NCBI GenBank assembly: GCA_011525875.1
Contig: WYBN01000009.1
Span: 124,001-188,000 of the forward strand
Reading direction: 5' to 3'
Length of the DNA stretch: 64,000 bases
DNA from: Melioribacteraceae bacterium
Lineage (GTDB): Bacteria; Bacteroidota; Ignavibacteria; Ignavibacteriales; Melioribacteraceae
In this document: positions 42,509-53,404 of the stretch, in pieces
Numbering within the stretch: the first letter of the stretch is position 1
Layout: every line of letters begins with the position of its first letter
Program-made: the position numbers and the translations under genes
Notes under the pieces: model-generated
What the model was told of the DNA's origin: nothing
The model's input: only the letters and a program-made list of their open reading frames with translations
Database searches by the model: none

Positions 42509-43798
42509 ATGAATATTGAAAACAGCAAAAATTTATTTGAACAAGCTCAGAAGCGTATTCCAGGCGGAGTAAATTCACCCGTAAGGGCTTTTAAATCCGT
42601 CGGTGGCAACCCGTTATTTATGAGGAAAGGAATGGGTTCAAAAATGATTGACGCCGACGGTAATGAATATATCGATTATATAGGAAGCTGGGGTCCTCAT
42701 ATATTCGGGCATAATCCGCCTTTTATTAAAGAAGCTTTACTTAATCAGTTAGAAAACGGAGTAAGTTTCGGGGCGCCGACGGAAATTGAAATAAGAATGG
42801 CTGAACTTATTGCCGAACTTGTTCCTTCGGTTGAAATGGTTAGAATGGTAAACAGCGGCACTGAAGCAACCATGAGTGCGATAAGGGCTGCGCGCGGATT
42901 TACCGGCAGAGAAAAATTTATAAAATTTGAAGGCTGCTATCACGGTCATGCAGATTATTTTTTAATTAAAACCGGTTCCGGCGCTTTAACTCTCGGCGTT
43001 CCTACGAGTCCGGGCGTGACAAAAGGAAACGCAGCCGATACATTGACTGCTGATTATAACGATCTTGATTCAGTAAAAAAAATATTGCAGCGTAATAAAA
43101 ATGAAATTGCAGCGATAATAATAGAACCAATTGCCGGCAATATGGGCGTTGTGAAAATGGCTGACCAATTTGCTATAGGGATACGCGAACTATGTGACGA
43201 AGAGAATATTGTGCTGATTTTTGACGAAGTGATGACAGGTTTCAGAGTGGCAAAAGGAGGAGCTCAGGAAATTCTTGGGATTAAACCCGACCTTTCTACT
43301 TTCGGAAAGATCATAGGAGGAGGCTTGCCTGTAGGCGCATTCGGGGGAAGAAAAGAAATTATGGAAAGGATTGCTCCATCCGGACCGATATATCAAGCAG
43401 GTACATTAAGCGGCAATCCGCTTGCTATGTCCGCAGGTTTTGCCGCATTGAACCAAATTAAAAACAATCCCGCCATTTACGCAGAGCTTGAAAAAAAATC
43501 ATCTTATCTGGAAAGCGGATTTAAAGAAAATCTAAAAAAAATAGGCAAAAATTATGCGATGAACCGTACCGGCTCAATGATGTGCATGTTCTTTGTCGAA
43601 GAAGACGTAACAGATTTCAAATCCGCATTCAAATCCAATACAAAACTATACGGAAAATACTTTCATGAAATGCTGAAGCGCGGTATCTACCTCGCGCCCG
43701 CGCAGTTTGAAGCGCTTTTTGTATCAGCAGCGCATACAGAAGAAGAGCTGAACAAAACCATCAAATCACATTACGAGGCGCTGAAAACCGTTACATAA
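42509..43798 (+). CDS. hemL: Glutamate-1-semialdehyde 2,1-aminomutase
   Basis: 429 residues, PLP-dependent. It converts glutamate-1-semialdehyde to 5-aminolevulinate, the second C5 step, after HemA. Motifs: '[13 protein letters not shown]', '[17 protein letters not shown]', '[13 protein letters not shown]', '[13 protein letters not shown]', '[13 protein letters not shown]', and the PLP lysine in '[18 protein letters not shown]'. Located at the end of the haem cluster and converging on sppA with eight bases between the genes. With hemA it shows that the organism uses the C5 and not the ALA-synthase route. Confidence 0.97.
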   Translation: MNIENSKNLFEQAQKRIPGGVNSPVRAFKSVGGNPLFMRKGMGSKMIDADGNEYIDYIGSWGPHIFGHNPPFIKEALLNQLENGVSFGAPTEIEIRMAELIAELVPSVEMVRMVNSGTEATMSAIRAARGFTGREKFIKFEGCYHGHADYFLIKTGSGALTLGVPTSPGVTKGNAADTLTADYNDLDSVKKILQRNKNEIAAIIIEPIAGNMGVVKMADQFAIGIRELCDEENIVLIFDEVMTGFRVAKGGAQEILGIKPDLSTFGKIIGGGLPVGAFGGRKEIMERIAPSGPIYQAGTLSGNPLAMSAGFAALNQIKNNPAIYAELEKKSSYLESGFKENLKKIGKNYAMNRTGSMMCMFFVEEDVTDFKSAFKSNTKLYGKYFHEMLKRGIYLAPAQFEALFVSAAHTEEELNKTIKSHYEALKTVT

Positions 43799-43806
43799 AA
43801 TTTCTA

Positions 43807-45576
43807 TCAATCAACGGTAAAATCAAACGGAAGTTTTGTTTGATAAATTGAATTATTCAAAATCTTGGCAATGCGTTCGTAATATGTATATGCTTCGCCC
43901 AGTTTTAACTTTGTGAAATAAAGTTCTGTTTCGCTGAATATTATTTCGAACAATTTATCAAACGGATTTTTCCTAAAAGGATACTCAACGATTTGATAGT
44001 TATCTATATTTGATTTTGCCGCGGCAATTTCAACTGCTTCAATCAATCCGCCTATTTCATCAACCAGCCCTGTTTTCTTTGCATCGATTCCGCTCCATAT
44101 TCTTCCTTGGGCAATTTTTTCTACTTCGTTCATTGCCATGTTTCTGCCGGCTGAAACTCTTTGTAAAAAAGTAGAATATATACTGTCTATCTCTTCAACT
44201 ATCAAGTTTTTTTCAAACGAGGTTAACGGGCGTGTTAATGTAAACATATCTGAATGACGCCCTGTTTTGACTCGGTCGAATGTTATTCCCAATTTATCGT
44301 CAAAGAAATTTTTTGTATTGGGAATGATTCCGAATACGCCGATAGACCCTGTCAAAGTTGTCGGGTTTGCCACAATCGAATCGGCAGGGCACGAAATATA
44401 ATATCCGCCCGAAGCCGCCATACTTCCCATTGAAACTATTACGGGTTTTTCTTTGCGGGTTAAACTTAATTCACGCCAGAGCGCATCGGAGGTGAATGCA
44501 GAGCCGCCGCCGGAGTTTACTCTGAAGACAACCGCTTTTATGTTTTTATTTTCCCGTACACGCTTAAATTCTTTTGAGATATTTTCCCTGCCTATATTTT
44601 GACTGCCTCCTTTTCCTTCAATTATATCGCCGGCAGCGTAAATTATTGCTATCCTGTTTTTTGAATAAGTCTCTTTGACAGGAACTTTTGAGTATTTGGG
44701 CAGAGAAATATATTTTATCTCTTGCGAACCATCCTCGGTTGAATATTGCTTCATTAAACTTATGAACTCGTCAAAATAAAGAAGACTATCGGCTAATTTA
44801 AAATTAAATGCATCCATAGAATTTTTTACAAATCCGTTATCTGCAGCACGGTGCAGTTCCTCAAAACCTATACCGCGTGAAGCAGAAATTTCACTCAGCA
44901 AATAGTTGTAGTAAGAATTTACTAAATCCGAAAGCTGTTTTCTGTTGGCTTCGCTAAGTTTATCGGATTCAAAAATTTCAACTGCGCTTTTATACTTACC
45001 GGACTTAAAAATCTGCGCTTCGATACCAAGTTTATCGAGCGTTTTCTTAAAGAATGTCATCTCAATGGACAAGCCTCTAAAATCAAACATCCCTTTTGGT
45101 GCGAGAAAAATTTTATCTGCGGCGCTTGCCAAATAATAAGCGCGGAATGACACATTTGTTCCATGAGCAAATATGAATTTGCCTGATTCTTTAAAGTACT
45201 TTAGTGCATTTCTAATTTCTTCAACGGTTGAATAACTCCCGATATAAATATTGTCGAGATCGAGATAAATTCCTTTTATATTTTCATCGGATTTAGCGCG
45301 GCGTATGGTTCTGATTATGTCATTCAATCCGAGTGTTTCTTGGAATGACGAAAAATCAAAACCAAATTCAGACCCGGGATAATAACCCGATCTATCGGGG
45401 ACATCGTAATTCAATTCGATTTTCAAAACAGAATTCGGAGAGATTGTTACTTTACCCTCTGAACTAAACATAGCCGTTAAAACCAGCATGAATAAAATCA
45501 CGCCAAAAATTATAAAAGCGAACGCAAAAATACCTCCTACGAAGGAAGCTAAGGCGTATTTGAAAAATTCTTTCAT
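43807..45576 (-). CDS. sppA: Signal peptide peptidase SppA, long (67K) type
   Basis: 589 residues, the double-domain SppA size. It cuts remnant signal peptides in the inner membrane. An N-terminal transmembrane helix (about 10-35) is followed by two crotonase-like halves. The catalytic lysine is in 'FKSGKYKSAVEIFES' in the N-terminal half and the serine in 'VSMGSMAASGGYYIS' in the C-terminal half, next to 'FRVNSGGGSAFTSDALW'. It stands alone on the minus strand, convergent with hemL and divergent from the peptidase gene. Confidence 0.94.
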   Translation of the reverse strand: MKEFFKYALASFVGGIFAFAFIIFGVILFMLVLTAMFSSEGKVTISPNSVLKIELNYDVPDRSGYYPGSEFGFDFSSFQETLGLNDIIRTIRRAKSDENIKGIYLDLDNIYIGSYSTVEEIRNALKYFKESGKFIFAHGTNVSFRAYYLASAADKIFLAPKGMFDFRGLSIEMTFFKKTLDKLGIEAQIFKSGKYKSAVEIFESDKLSEANRKQLSDLVNSYYNYLLSEISASRGIGFEELHRAADNGFVKNSMDAFNFKLADSLLYFDEFISLMKQYSTEDGSQEIKYISLPKYSKVPVKETYSKNRIAIIYAAGDIIEGKGGSQNIGRENISKEFKRVRENKNIKAVVFRVNSGGGSAFTSDALWRELSLTRKEKPVIVSMGSMAASGGYYISCPADSIVANPTTLTGSIGVFGIIPNTKNFFDDKLGITFDRVKTGRHSDMFTLTRPLTSFEKNLIVEEIDSIYSTFLQRVSAGRNMAMNEVEKIAQGRIWSGIDAKKTGLVDEIGGLIEAVEIAAAKSNIDNYQIVEYPFRKNPFDKLFEIIFSETELYFTKLKLGEAYTYYERIAKILNNSIYQTKLPFDFTVD

Positions 45577-45682
45577 ATTAAAACCAAATTTTTAGCTAAA
45601 TAATTATATTGTACCGGTTAAAATAACTATAAAATGTATTTAATTAGCACAGCTTTAATTCAATAACTTCTTGGGATCAAAA

Positions 45683-47884
45683 ATGAAAAAGAATTTATAC
45701 CTGCCATTATTGGCGTCATTACTATTTTTCTTCAGTTCAAATCTTGACGCTCAGAAAGAAAAATTCAAATATGCAGATTTGATGTCTTTCGGTTCCGGAC
45801 CTCAAATAACCAAACCCGGTTTGGATATTATTAGTTGGGTTGATGACAAAAATTATCTCGTTTCAAAACCGGTTAATAGTTCTAATGCGAAGTCAATTAT
45901 TAAAGTCAACGCCGAAACTAACCAGGAAGAAGTACTTATTGATGCTGACGCATTCAAACTTCTTACAAAAGAAAAATTCGCACTTAATCAAGTATTGGAT
46001 AAAACCGGTGATTATAACATTTTCCTTTTTCAAAAAGACAATGACATTTTTTATTTGAACAGGAGTGAAAAAAACTTTAAACAATTGACAGATGATAAAT
46101 TAGAGAAAAAAAACCCTATGCTTTCACCCGACGGGAAGAAGATTGCCTATACAAAATCCAACAATCTTTTCGTGTTTCAAATCGAAGATATGAGAGAAGA
46201 GCAGGTTACATTTGACGGAAGCGAGACAATTCTGAACGGCTATGCTTCATGGGTTTATTATGAAGAAATACTGGGCAGAGCTTCCCGTTACCGCGCATTC
46301 TATTGGTCGCATGACAGCAGAAAGATTGCCTTTATGCGTTTTGATGAAACAAATGTGCCGCTTTTCCCCTTAACAATCTTCGACGAAGTGCATCCTGAAA
46401 TCGAATGGCAGCGTTATCCAAAAGCCGGAGATCCGAACCCGTCCGTTAAAATTGCCGTATATCATACGGAAGAAAACAAAACTGTATGGTTAGACACTGA
46501 CGAAGAAAGCAATAATTATCTCGCGTGGGTTTACTGGTCCCCGGATGATTCCAAACTTTTATATCAGTGGATTAACCGGGGGTGGAATAATCTAAAAATA
46601 TTTTCTGCAGACCCCTTCACTGGCAAGTCAACCGAAATATATGACGAAAAACAAAATACTTGGGTTATGTTCTTTGACGATATATATTTTCTAAAAGATC
46701 ACAGCGGTTTAATCATTAGAAGCAGCAAGGATAATTTCTACAACCTGTATTACTATGATTATGAAGGCAAATTGATTTCGAAATTAACCGATAATGATTT
46801 CAACGTTGACGGACTTGATTATATTGACGAAGCAAAGGGAGAATTATACTTTCACGCCCATGGCATGCCGACGTGGGATAAACATTTCTATAAAATAAAA
46901 CTGGACGGTTCAAATCAAACTAAGTTAACGAACGAAAGCGCAACGCACGATTGTAAGGTTTCATTAAGCGGTTCTTATATTATTGATAGATTCAGCTCGG
47001 CAGCCAGCCCGGCAAAAGTCGTGCTACTTGACGGCAGCGGTAATTTTTTACGTTTGCTTGACGATACCGAAGGAAAGGATTTTGATAATTATGATTTAGG
47101 CAGAACGGAAATGTTCACAATGAAGAATGATACAGGTCTTGATCTGCCCGTAAAATGGATTCTTCCTTCGGATTTTGACAGCACAAAAAAATATCCGGTG
47201 TTATTTTCTGTTTATGCCGGACCGGAAGTAAAAGAAGTTAGGAATCAGTTTGCTTTTGCTAAATCAGGGTTCTATTTCGCTAATAACGATATTATTTATG
47301 TTAACTGCGATACGCGGGCATCGATCCATTTCGGTAAACATATATTCGGACAGATACACAAAAATCTTGGACGTTACGAAATTGATGATCTAATTTCGTT
47401 GGGCAAAAGAATCAAGCAGCTTCCTTTTATTGATCCCGGCAAAATTGGTATTGCCGGAGGGAGTTACGGCGGGTATGCAGTTCTGATGGCATTAGCAAGG
47501 GGCGAGGGAACTTTTAATTTTGGCATATCCGAATTTCCTGTAACTGATTGGCGGCTTTACGATAATGCTTATACCGAAAGATTTATGGACAAGCCCGATG
47601 AAAATGCAGAAGGATATAGTTTTGGTTCGGTGATTAGTCATCTCAATAATTATGAAAGCGGTTTGCTGATTATTCACGGAACTATGGATGATAATGTGCA
47701 CATGCAGAATACAATTCAAATAGTTGATTGGCTGACAGATAATAACAAGGATTTTGAATTGATGCTTTACCCGAACTCGAGGCACGGCATAGGATTTCCC
47801 AAAATGCATCATTCACAAAGAATGAAAATGAAATTCTGGTTCAATAATCTATTGAATAAGAATTTTGATCCACTAACGGATTGA
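45683..47884 (+). CDS. Secreted S9B-family prolyl dipeptidyl peptidase (DPP IV-like)
   Basis: 733 residues from the ATG at 45683 (an upstream TTG would add four). A signal peptide (to ~24, '..SNLDAQ') directs export. The beta-propeller domain spans ~30-480, with the S9B motif 'DWVYEEE'-like region seen as 'SWVYYEEILGRASRYRAFYWSHDS' providing the N-terminus-binding glutamates. The alpha/beta-hydrolase domain holds the catalytic serine in 'GIAGGSYGGYAVLM', Asp in 'IIHGTMDDNVH' and His in 'PNSRHGI'. It removes X-Pro dipeptides from peptides in the periplasm or outside. Such peptidases are common in Bacteroidota. Confidence 0.93.
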   Translation: MKKNLYLPLLASLLFFFSSNLDAQKEKFKYADLMSFGSGPQITKPGLDIISWVDDKNYLVSKPVNSSNAKSIIKVNAETNQEEVLIDADAFKLLTKEKFALNQVLDKTGDYNIFLFQKDNDIFYLNRSEKNFKQLTDDKLEKKNPMLSPDGKKIAYTKSNNLFVFQIEDMREEQVTFDGSETILNGYASWVYYEEILGRASRYRAFYWSHDSRKIAFMRFDETNVPLFPLTIFDEVHPEIEWQRYPKAGDPNPSVKIAVYHTEENKTVWLDTDEESNNYLAWVYWSPDDSKLLYQWINRGWNNLKIFSADPFTGKSTEIYDEKQNTWVMFFDDIYFLKDHSGLIIRSSKDNFYNLYYYDYEGKLISKLTDNDFNVDGLDYIDEAKGELYFHAHGMPTWDKHFYKIKLDGSNQTKLTNESATHDCKVSLSGSYIIDRFSSAASPAKVVLLDGSGNFLRLLDDTEGKDFDNYDLGRTEMFTMKNDTGLDLPVKWILPSDFDSTKKYPVLFSVYAGPEVKEVRNQFAFAKSGFYFANNDIIYVNCDTRASIHFGKHIFGQIHKNLGRYEIDDLISLGKRIKQLPFIDPGKIGIAGGSYGGYAVLMALARGEGTFNFGISEFPVTDWRLYDNAYTERFMDKPDENAEGYSFGSVISHLNNYESGLLIIHGTMDDNVHMQNTIQIVDWLTDNNKDFELMLYPNSRHGIGFPKMHHSQRMKMKFWFNNLLNKNFDPLTD

Positions 47885-48061
47885 ACTGGATTATTTAGAA
47901 TGAAAAAAATAACAAAACTTTATGGCAGGAATACTCGGCCGTCTTTTGGGTATAAAACAGAGTTGAAAAATATACAAGGATGATTAAAAGTAAATTCTGT
48001 TAGGAACGAGAATTTACTGGAAATTCCATTCTTCTTTAACATAACAATACGCCAACTCGGT

Positions 48062-49336
48062 TTAGGAATGCAGATTAGAGATTATTTGTTCATCCCAAAG
48101 TAAATGCTCGTAAGATTCCCGGCTGCGCGTAAGGAAAAATTTATCTTTATCAATAATAATTTCCGGAGCTCTTCTTCTGGCGTTATAATTTGATGCCATT
48201 ACCATACCATAAGCGCCGGCTGAAAGCACTGCCAGTAAATCACCCTGCTCTAATTTTGAAATGACGCGGTTCTTTGCAATAAAATCTCCGCTTTCACAAA
48301 CAGGTCCAACTATATCCGCAATAATATCTTCATTATTATTTTTAATCACCGGTTGAGTATGATGGTAAGCGTTGTAAATACTCGGGCGTAATAAATCGTT
48401 CATAGCTGCATCAACAACAATAAAATTTTTATTCATATTCTCTTTTAAGTAAAGAACTTCTGCAACAAGTGCTCCTCCGTTAGCCGTAAGAAAACGCCCA
48501 GGTTCAAAAAATATGTCACAATCAATCTGCTTGAATAATGGAATCAATTTTTCGGCAAGCTGCAAAGGCGTGAAAAGTTCTTCATCGTTATATAAAACGC
48601 CCATTCCGCCGCCAATATCAAAGTGATTAATTGTAATGCCGGCAGTTTTTAAATTCTCGATCAATCCGATCATTTTTGAAACTGCTTCGAGATAGGGAGT
48701 AATTGAAGTTATTTGCGAGCCGATATGCATATCAACTCCGCTGATTTCTATATTTTTAAGCTTACTGCATTCAATGTATATTTCCATAGCGTCAGCTGCG
48801 CTAATCCCGAATTTATTTTCTGCAAGACCGGTAGAAATGTATGGATGGGTTTGGGGATCGACATCGGGATTGACCCTTAGAGCGACCTGAGCTTTTTTGC
48901 CAAGATCGCCGGCAATTCTATTAATCAAATAAACTTCATGTAATGATTCCGCCTTTATCATCAACACTCCCAATTCAATGCCTGCTTTGATCTCATCCTT
49001 CGTTTTTCCTACTCCGGTTAAAAGGAGTCTTTGCGGATCAGCTCCGATTTTGAGTGCGCGGTAAAGCTCGCCAAGCGAGTTTACATCAATTCCGCTGCCG
49101 AGATCATAAAAAATTTTAATCACATTCAAGTTGAAATTGGATTTTGCCGCAAAGAAAATTTTGTGATTGATTGACTTAAATGCGTTTGCAAATTCCAAAT
49201 ATCTGTCGGCAAAAAATTTTTTGCTGTACACATAAACCGGCGTTCCAAATTTGCCGGCTATCGACTTCAGGCTCACTCCCTCGCAATAAAGTTCATTGTT
49301 TTTGTATTGGAAATAATCAGAAGGAAAGTATTTCAT
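48062..49336 (-). CDS. lysA: Diaminopimelate decarboxylase
   Basis: 424 residues from the ATG at 49336, which follows a GGAAA site; the frame is open 26 residues upstream, but these do not resemble the family. It makes lysine from meso-diaminopimelate. The PLP lysine is in 'FFAAKSNFN', the glycine loop in 'FDIGGGMGVLY', 'EPGRFLTANGGALVAEV', 'GPVCESGDFIAKNR' and 'SAGAYGMVMASNYNARRRAPE' are intact. Transcribed divergently from leuS. No lysine riboswitch pattern is evident in the 206-bp upstream region. Confidence 0.95.
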   Translation of the reverse strand: MKYFPSDYFQYKNNELYCEGVSLKSIAGKFGTPVYVYSKKFFADRYLEFANAFKSINHKIFFAAKSNFNLNVIKIFYDLGSGIDVNSLGELYRALKIGADPQRLLLTGVGKTKDEIKAGIELGVLMIKAESLHEVYLINRIAGDLGKKAQVALRVNPDVDPQTHPYISTGLAENKFGISAADAMEIYIECSKLKNIEISGVDMHIGSQITSITPYLEAVSKMIGLIENLKTAGITINHFDIGGGMGVLYNDEELFTPLQLAEKLIPLFKQIDCDIFFEPGRFLTANGGALVAEVLYLKENMNKNFIVVDAAMNDLLRPSIYNAYHHTQPVIKNNNEDIIADIVGPVCESGDFIAKNRVISKLEQGDLLAVLSAGAYGMVMASNYNARRRAPEIIIDKDKFFLTRSRESYEHLLWDEQIISNLHS

Positions 49337-49480
49337 AAATTTTCCAGGCAATGTTTTCGATAATTTTGACTGTAAAAATACAAAATAATTTAGTGATGTT
49401 TTGAAATGAAGCATTATAAGAAAAACTCTTGAAATAATTGATTTTATTAGTTTTTGTCACTAGACAAGGATTTTCATTTC

Positions 49481-49511
49481 TTGCTTAACCAATGCTATTT
49501 GCATATTTTTG
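49481..49511 (+). promoter_or_regulatory. Bacteroidota-type promoter for leuS
   Basis: TTG (49481-49483), exact 20-bp spacer, TATTTTTG (49504-49511), a full match to the TAnnTTTG -7 element. The predicted start (~49518) lies 25 bases before the leuS ATG. Confidence 0.6.
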
Positions 49512-49542
49512 ACACGCTTTTTGAAAAAAAATATGACTATTT

Positions 49543-52011
49543 ATGAAATATCCTTTTAATGAAGTAGAACAGAAATGGCAAAAGTATTGGGACGAAGAGA
49601 AAGTTAACAAGACAGATCTTTCTGGTATAGAGAAAAAACTATACTGCCTGGTAATGTTTATATATCCTTCCGGCTCCAAGCTGCACTGCGGGCACTGGTA
49701 TAATTATGGACCGACTGATTCATGGGCGAGATTCAAAAAACTTCAGGGTTACAATGTCTTTGAACCAATGGGATACGACGCATTCGGGCTGCCGGCTGAA
49801 AATTACGCCATCAAAACCGGAATTCATCCTCAAGACAGTACAATAAAGAATATCGAAGATATACGCGCTCAACTAAAAAGAATGGGCTGTATGTACGATT
49901 GGGATGCGGAGCTTATGACTTGTGTGCCGGAATATTACAAGTGGAATCAATGGTTGTTTTTGCAGTTGTATAAAAGGGGATTGGCTTATAAAAAATATGC
50001 GCCTGTTAATTGGGATCCGGTTGACCAAACGGTGCTTGCAAACGAACAGGTGCTGCCCGACGGTACGGCGGAGCGCTCCGGGGCTAAAGTGATAAAAAAA
50101 ATGCTTGCGCAATGGAATTTTAAAATAACAGAATATGCCGAAGAACTGCTCTCAGGACTTGATAATATTGATTGGCCCGAAAAGACAAAGCTGATGCAGA
50201 AGAACTGGATAGGGAAGAGTACGGGCGCTGAAGTAAAATTTACTATCGAAGGCTCTGGTGAATCTTTCAAAGTATTTACCACAAGACCGGATACATTATT
50301 TGGGGTTACTTATGTTGTACTTGCTCCTGAGAGCGAACTAGTTGGAAAGATTACTAAACCTGAAAATAAAAAAATTGTTGATGAATACATTCAATCTGTG
50401 CAGTCCCTCTCCGAAATTGAAAGAACATCGACGGCGAAAGAAAAAACAGGCGTTCCTACAGGCGCATTGGCAATTAATCCCGTAAATGATGAAAGAATCC
50501 CGGTTTGGGTTGCCGATTATGTGCTCGCCAGCTACGGAACCGGGTGTGTTATGGCTGTTCCCGGACATGATGAACGTGATTTTGAATTTGCTAATAAATT
50601 CAGCCTCCCAATAAGGAAAGTCATACTTGAAGGCGGTAAAAAACTTGAAGATGAATTAACGGAAGCCTTCACGGAAATCGGTACGATGGTAAATTCTGGG
50701 GATTTTACGGGATTGCAATCTGATGATGGAATAGAAAAAATTACAGATTGGCTGGAAGAAAAAGGATGCGGCGAACGTAAAGTTAATTTCAGACTGCGCG
50801 ACTGGCTGATCTCGCGTCAACGATATTGGGGAACACCTATACCAATTATTTACTGCGAAAATTGCGGCGAGGTTCCTGTACCAGAAGATCAACTGCCGGT
50901 TGAATTACCTTATGAAGTTGACTTCCGTCCCGGCGGCGGTTCCCCTCTGGCTCGAAATGAAAATTTTCTGAATGCTTCATGCCCAAAGTGCGGCGCTAAC
51001 GCAAAACGAGACGCCGATACAATGGATACATTCGTCGATTCGTCCTGGTATTATCTTAGATTCTTAAATCGGGAATTCAGTGATGCCATATTCGATTCGC
51101 AGCTCGGTAATAACTGGACTCCTGTCGATATGTATGTAGGCGGCGCGGAACATGCAACAATGCACTTACTCTATGCGAGATTTATACATAAATTCCTTAG
51201 AGATATCGGTCTAATAAACAGCGATGAACCGTTTAAGAAACTTATTCACCAAGGCACCATTACAAATAAAGGCGCTAAGATGTCTAAGTCCAAAGGCAAC
51301 GTAGTTAATCCCGATATTTTTATTGATAATTACGGCTCTGATGTCTTTAGAATGTATTTGATGTTTATGGGACCCTATGAACTCGGTGGAGATTGGAGCG
51401 ATAAAGGAATTGTCGGCGTTGATCGTTTTGTTCAACGCGTGTATTCTTTGTTCAAAACTCACGAAACTCTTTCTGTCGAGCAGGCGCCAGATCAAATTTT
51501 CGAAATTGAAAAATTGAAAGATCCCGAGAAAAATGTTTACAGGAATGTAAATCAAACATTACAGAAATTCGAGACTGAAATAGAACATTTCAAATTCAAC
51601 ACGGCATTAGCATCTTTAATGGAACTGCTCAACGAATTGCAAAAAGACCTTTCCAATTCGAGTGATGAGATTAAAAAATATTCGCTGCAGAGATTTGCAA
51701 AAATGCTTGCGCCGCTTGCTCCTCATTTGGCTGAGGAATGCTGGCAGATTCTCGGAAATAAAATTACGATTTTTGAAAATCCCGACTGGTACAAAGTTGA
51801 CCCAAAAGCCTTAATACAGGAAGAAGCCATTGTTGTAGTTCAAGTTAATGGAAAAGTTAGAGCAAAGTTGAATATTCAAATCGACTTGGGAGAAGAAAAA
51901 GTTAAAGGGCTGGTTTGGAACGACGAAAAAGTTAAAACACATACCGCTGGAAAGCAGGTAGTAAAAGAAATTTATGTTAAGAACAAAATTTATAATATAG
52001 TTGTGAAGTAG
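49543..52011 (+). CDS. leuS: Leucyl-tRNA synthetase
   Basis: 822 residues, normal for bacterial LeuRS. It charges tRNA-Leu. The class I HIGH-type motif appears as 'SKLHCGHWYNY', and the KMSKS motif as 'KGAKMSKSKGN'. The CP1 editing domain includes the threonine-rich 'FKVFTTRPDTLFGVTYVVLAP' and 'AVPGHDERDFEFA'. A zinc-type pair 'CENCGEVPVP...CPKCG' is present in the connective region. It has its own promoter (49481-49511) and is followed by serS after 41 bases. Confidence 0.98.
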   Translation: MKYPFNEVEQKWQKYWDEEKVNKTDLSGIEKKLYCLVMFIYPSGSKLHCGHWYNYGPTDSWARFKKLQGYNVFEPMGYDAFGLPAENYAIKTGIHPQDSTIKNIEDIRAQLKRMGCMYDWDAELMTCVPEYYKWNQWLFLQLYKRGLAYKKYAPVNWDPVDQTVLANEQVLPDGTAERSGAKVIKKMLAQWNFKITEYAEELLSGLDNIDWPEKTKLMQKNWIGKSTGAEVKFTIEGSGESFKVFTTRPDTLFGVTYVVLAPESELVGKITKPENKKIVDEYIQSVQSLSEIERTSTAKEKTGVPTGALAINPVNDERIPVWVADYVLASYGTGCVMAVPGHDERDFEFANKFSLPIRKVILEGGKKLEDELTEAFTEIGTMVNSGDFTGLQSDDGIEKITDWLEEKGCGERKVNFRLRDWLISRQRYWGTPIPIIYCENCGEVPVPEDQLPVELPYEVDFRPGGGSPLARNENFLNASCPKCGANAKRDADTMDTFVDSSWYYLRFLNREFSDAIFDSQLGNNWTPVDMYVGGAEHATMHLLYARFIHKFLRDIGLINSDEPFKKLIHQGTITNKGAKMSKSKGNVVNPDIFIDNYGSDVFRMYLMFMGPYELGGDWSDKGIVGVDRFVQRVYSLFKTHETLSVEQAPDQIFEIEKLKDPEKNVYRNVNQTLQKFETEIEHFKFNTALASLMELLNELQKDLSNSSDEIKKYSLQRFAKMLAPLAPHLAEECWQILGNKITIFENPDWYKVDPKALIQEEAIVVVQVNGKVRAKLNIQIDLGEEKVKGLVWNDEKVKTHTAGKQVVKEIYVKNKIYNIVVK

Positions 52012-52052
52012 TTGATATTTATCTTGAGAAATTCTTATGCATTGGAGAAATA

Positions 52053-53330
52053 ATGCTTGATATAAAATTCATTAGGGAAAATCCGGAACTGGTCAAAAAA
52101 GGATTGACTGATAAAAACGCAACTGTTATTGTCGATGAAATTTTAGAGCTTGATTTTAACAGACGCAATATTATTGTTAAGAACGAAGAATTAAAATCGA
52201 AGAAGAATAAAGTTTCTGCAGAAATACCCAAACTGAAAAAAGCAGGGCAGGATACAACTGTAATATTTGCAGAAATGAAAAGTCTCGGCGATGAAATAGC
52301 TGCTCTTGATAATCAACTCCGTGAGATTGACGAGAATATCGATAATATTCTTCGTCATACACCCAACATTGCGCATTCGTCCGTACCGGTTGGCAGAACT
52401 GCAGAAGAAAATGTTGAAGTGCGCCGCTGGCTCCCGGAAGGGTTTTCTTTTGAGAGTGACTTCAAAGTATTGGATCATATTGAACTTGGAAAGAAACTTG
52501 GCATTCTGGATTTTGAAAGGGGGGCAAAAATTTCGGGTTCGGGATTTCCCCTTTATACATCGAAAGGTGCTACACTTGAGCGCTCGCTGATTAATTTTAT
52601 GCTGGACTATCATCTTGCGCATCACAATTACATCGAAGTTCTGCCGCCTATTCTTGTCAGCCGTGAATCAATGAGAGGAACAGGTCAAATCCCTAAAATG
52701 GAAGAAGATATGTATCTGATTGAAAAAGACGGTCTATATCCCATTCCAACTGCAGAAGTGCCTATCACAAACATCCATCGTGACGAAATGCTTTCCGAGG
52801 ATGAACTGACTATAAATTATGTTGGTTACTCACCGTGCTTCAGACGAGAAGCGGGTTCTTACGGTAAAGAATCGAAGGGTTTTCTCCGCGTTCATCAATT
52901 CAATAAAGTTGAAATGGTAAAATTTTCCAAACCCGAAAATTCTTATGACGAACTTGAAAATCTCGTTAAAGACGCCGAAGATATTTTACAGGCTCTAAAT
53001 ATTCCATATAGAATAATATTGCTTTGTACGGGAGATTTAAGTTTTTCCGCTGCTAAATGTTATGACATAGAAACATGGTCTCCCGCTGAAAACAGATGGC
53101 TCGAAGCGTCGTCTTGCAGCAACTTTGAATCTTTTCAGGCGAGAAGAGCAAATATTAAATACAAAAGAAAAGCAGACAAAAAATCTGAGTTTGTTCATAC
53201 TTTAAATGGGTCGGGGTTAGCGACAAGCAGGCTGATGGTTTCCTTGCTGGAAAACAATCAAACTCCCGAAGGGAAGGTTGTTGTTCCGCAGGTTCTACAG
53301 AAGTATACTTTGTTTAAGATAATCGGGTAA
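52053..53330 (+). CDS. serS: Seryl-tRNA synthetase
   Basis: 425 residues. The N-terminal ~110 residues form the tRNA-binding coiled coil ('LKSKKNKVSAEIPKLKKAGQ'), followed by the class II catalytic core with motif 2 'CFRREAGSYGKESKGFLRVHQF' and motif 3 'NGSGLATSRLMVSLLENNQ'. It charges tRNA-Ser and serves selenocysteine tRNA where present. Located 41 bases behind leuS and probably cotranscribed. Confidence 0.98.
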   Translation: MLDIKFIRENPELVKKGLTDKNATVIVDEILELDFNRRNIIVKNEELKSKKNKVSAEIPKLKKAGQDTTVIFAEMKSLGDEIAALDNQLREIDENIDNILRHTPNIAHSSVPVGRTAEENVEVRRWLPEGFSFESDFKVLDHIELGKKLGILDFERGAKISGSGFPLYTSKGATLERSLINFMLDYHLAHHNYIEVLPPILVSRESMRGTGQIPKMEEDMYLIEKDGLYPIPTAEVPITNIHRDEMLSEDELTINYVGYSPCFRREAGSYGKESKGFLRVHQFNKVEMVKFSKPENSYDELENLVKDAEDILQALNIPYRIILLCTGDLSFSAAKCYDIETWSPAENRWLEASSCSNFESFQARRANIKYKRKADKKSEFVHTLNGSGLATSRLMVSLLENNQTPEGKVVVPQVLQKYTLFKIIG

Positions 53331-53404
53331 ATTTTTTCTTTCGAATTTTCCGGCTGGAACTTTTTTAATTTATTAATGCTTCTTATCTGAAAGAAGATTA
53401 TTTG

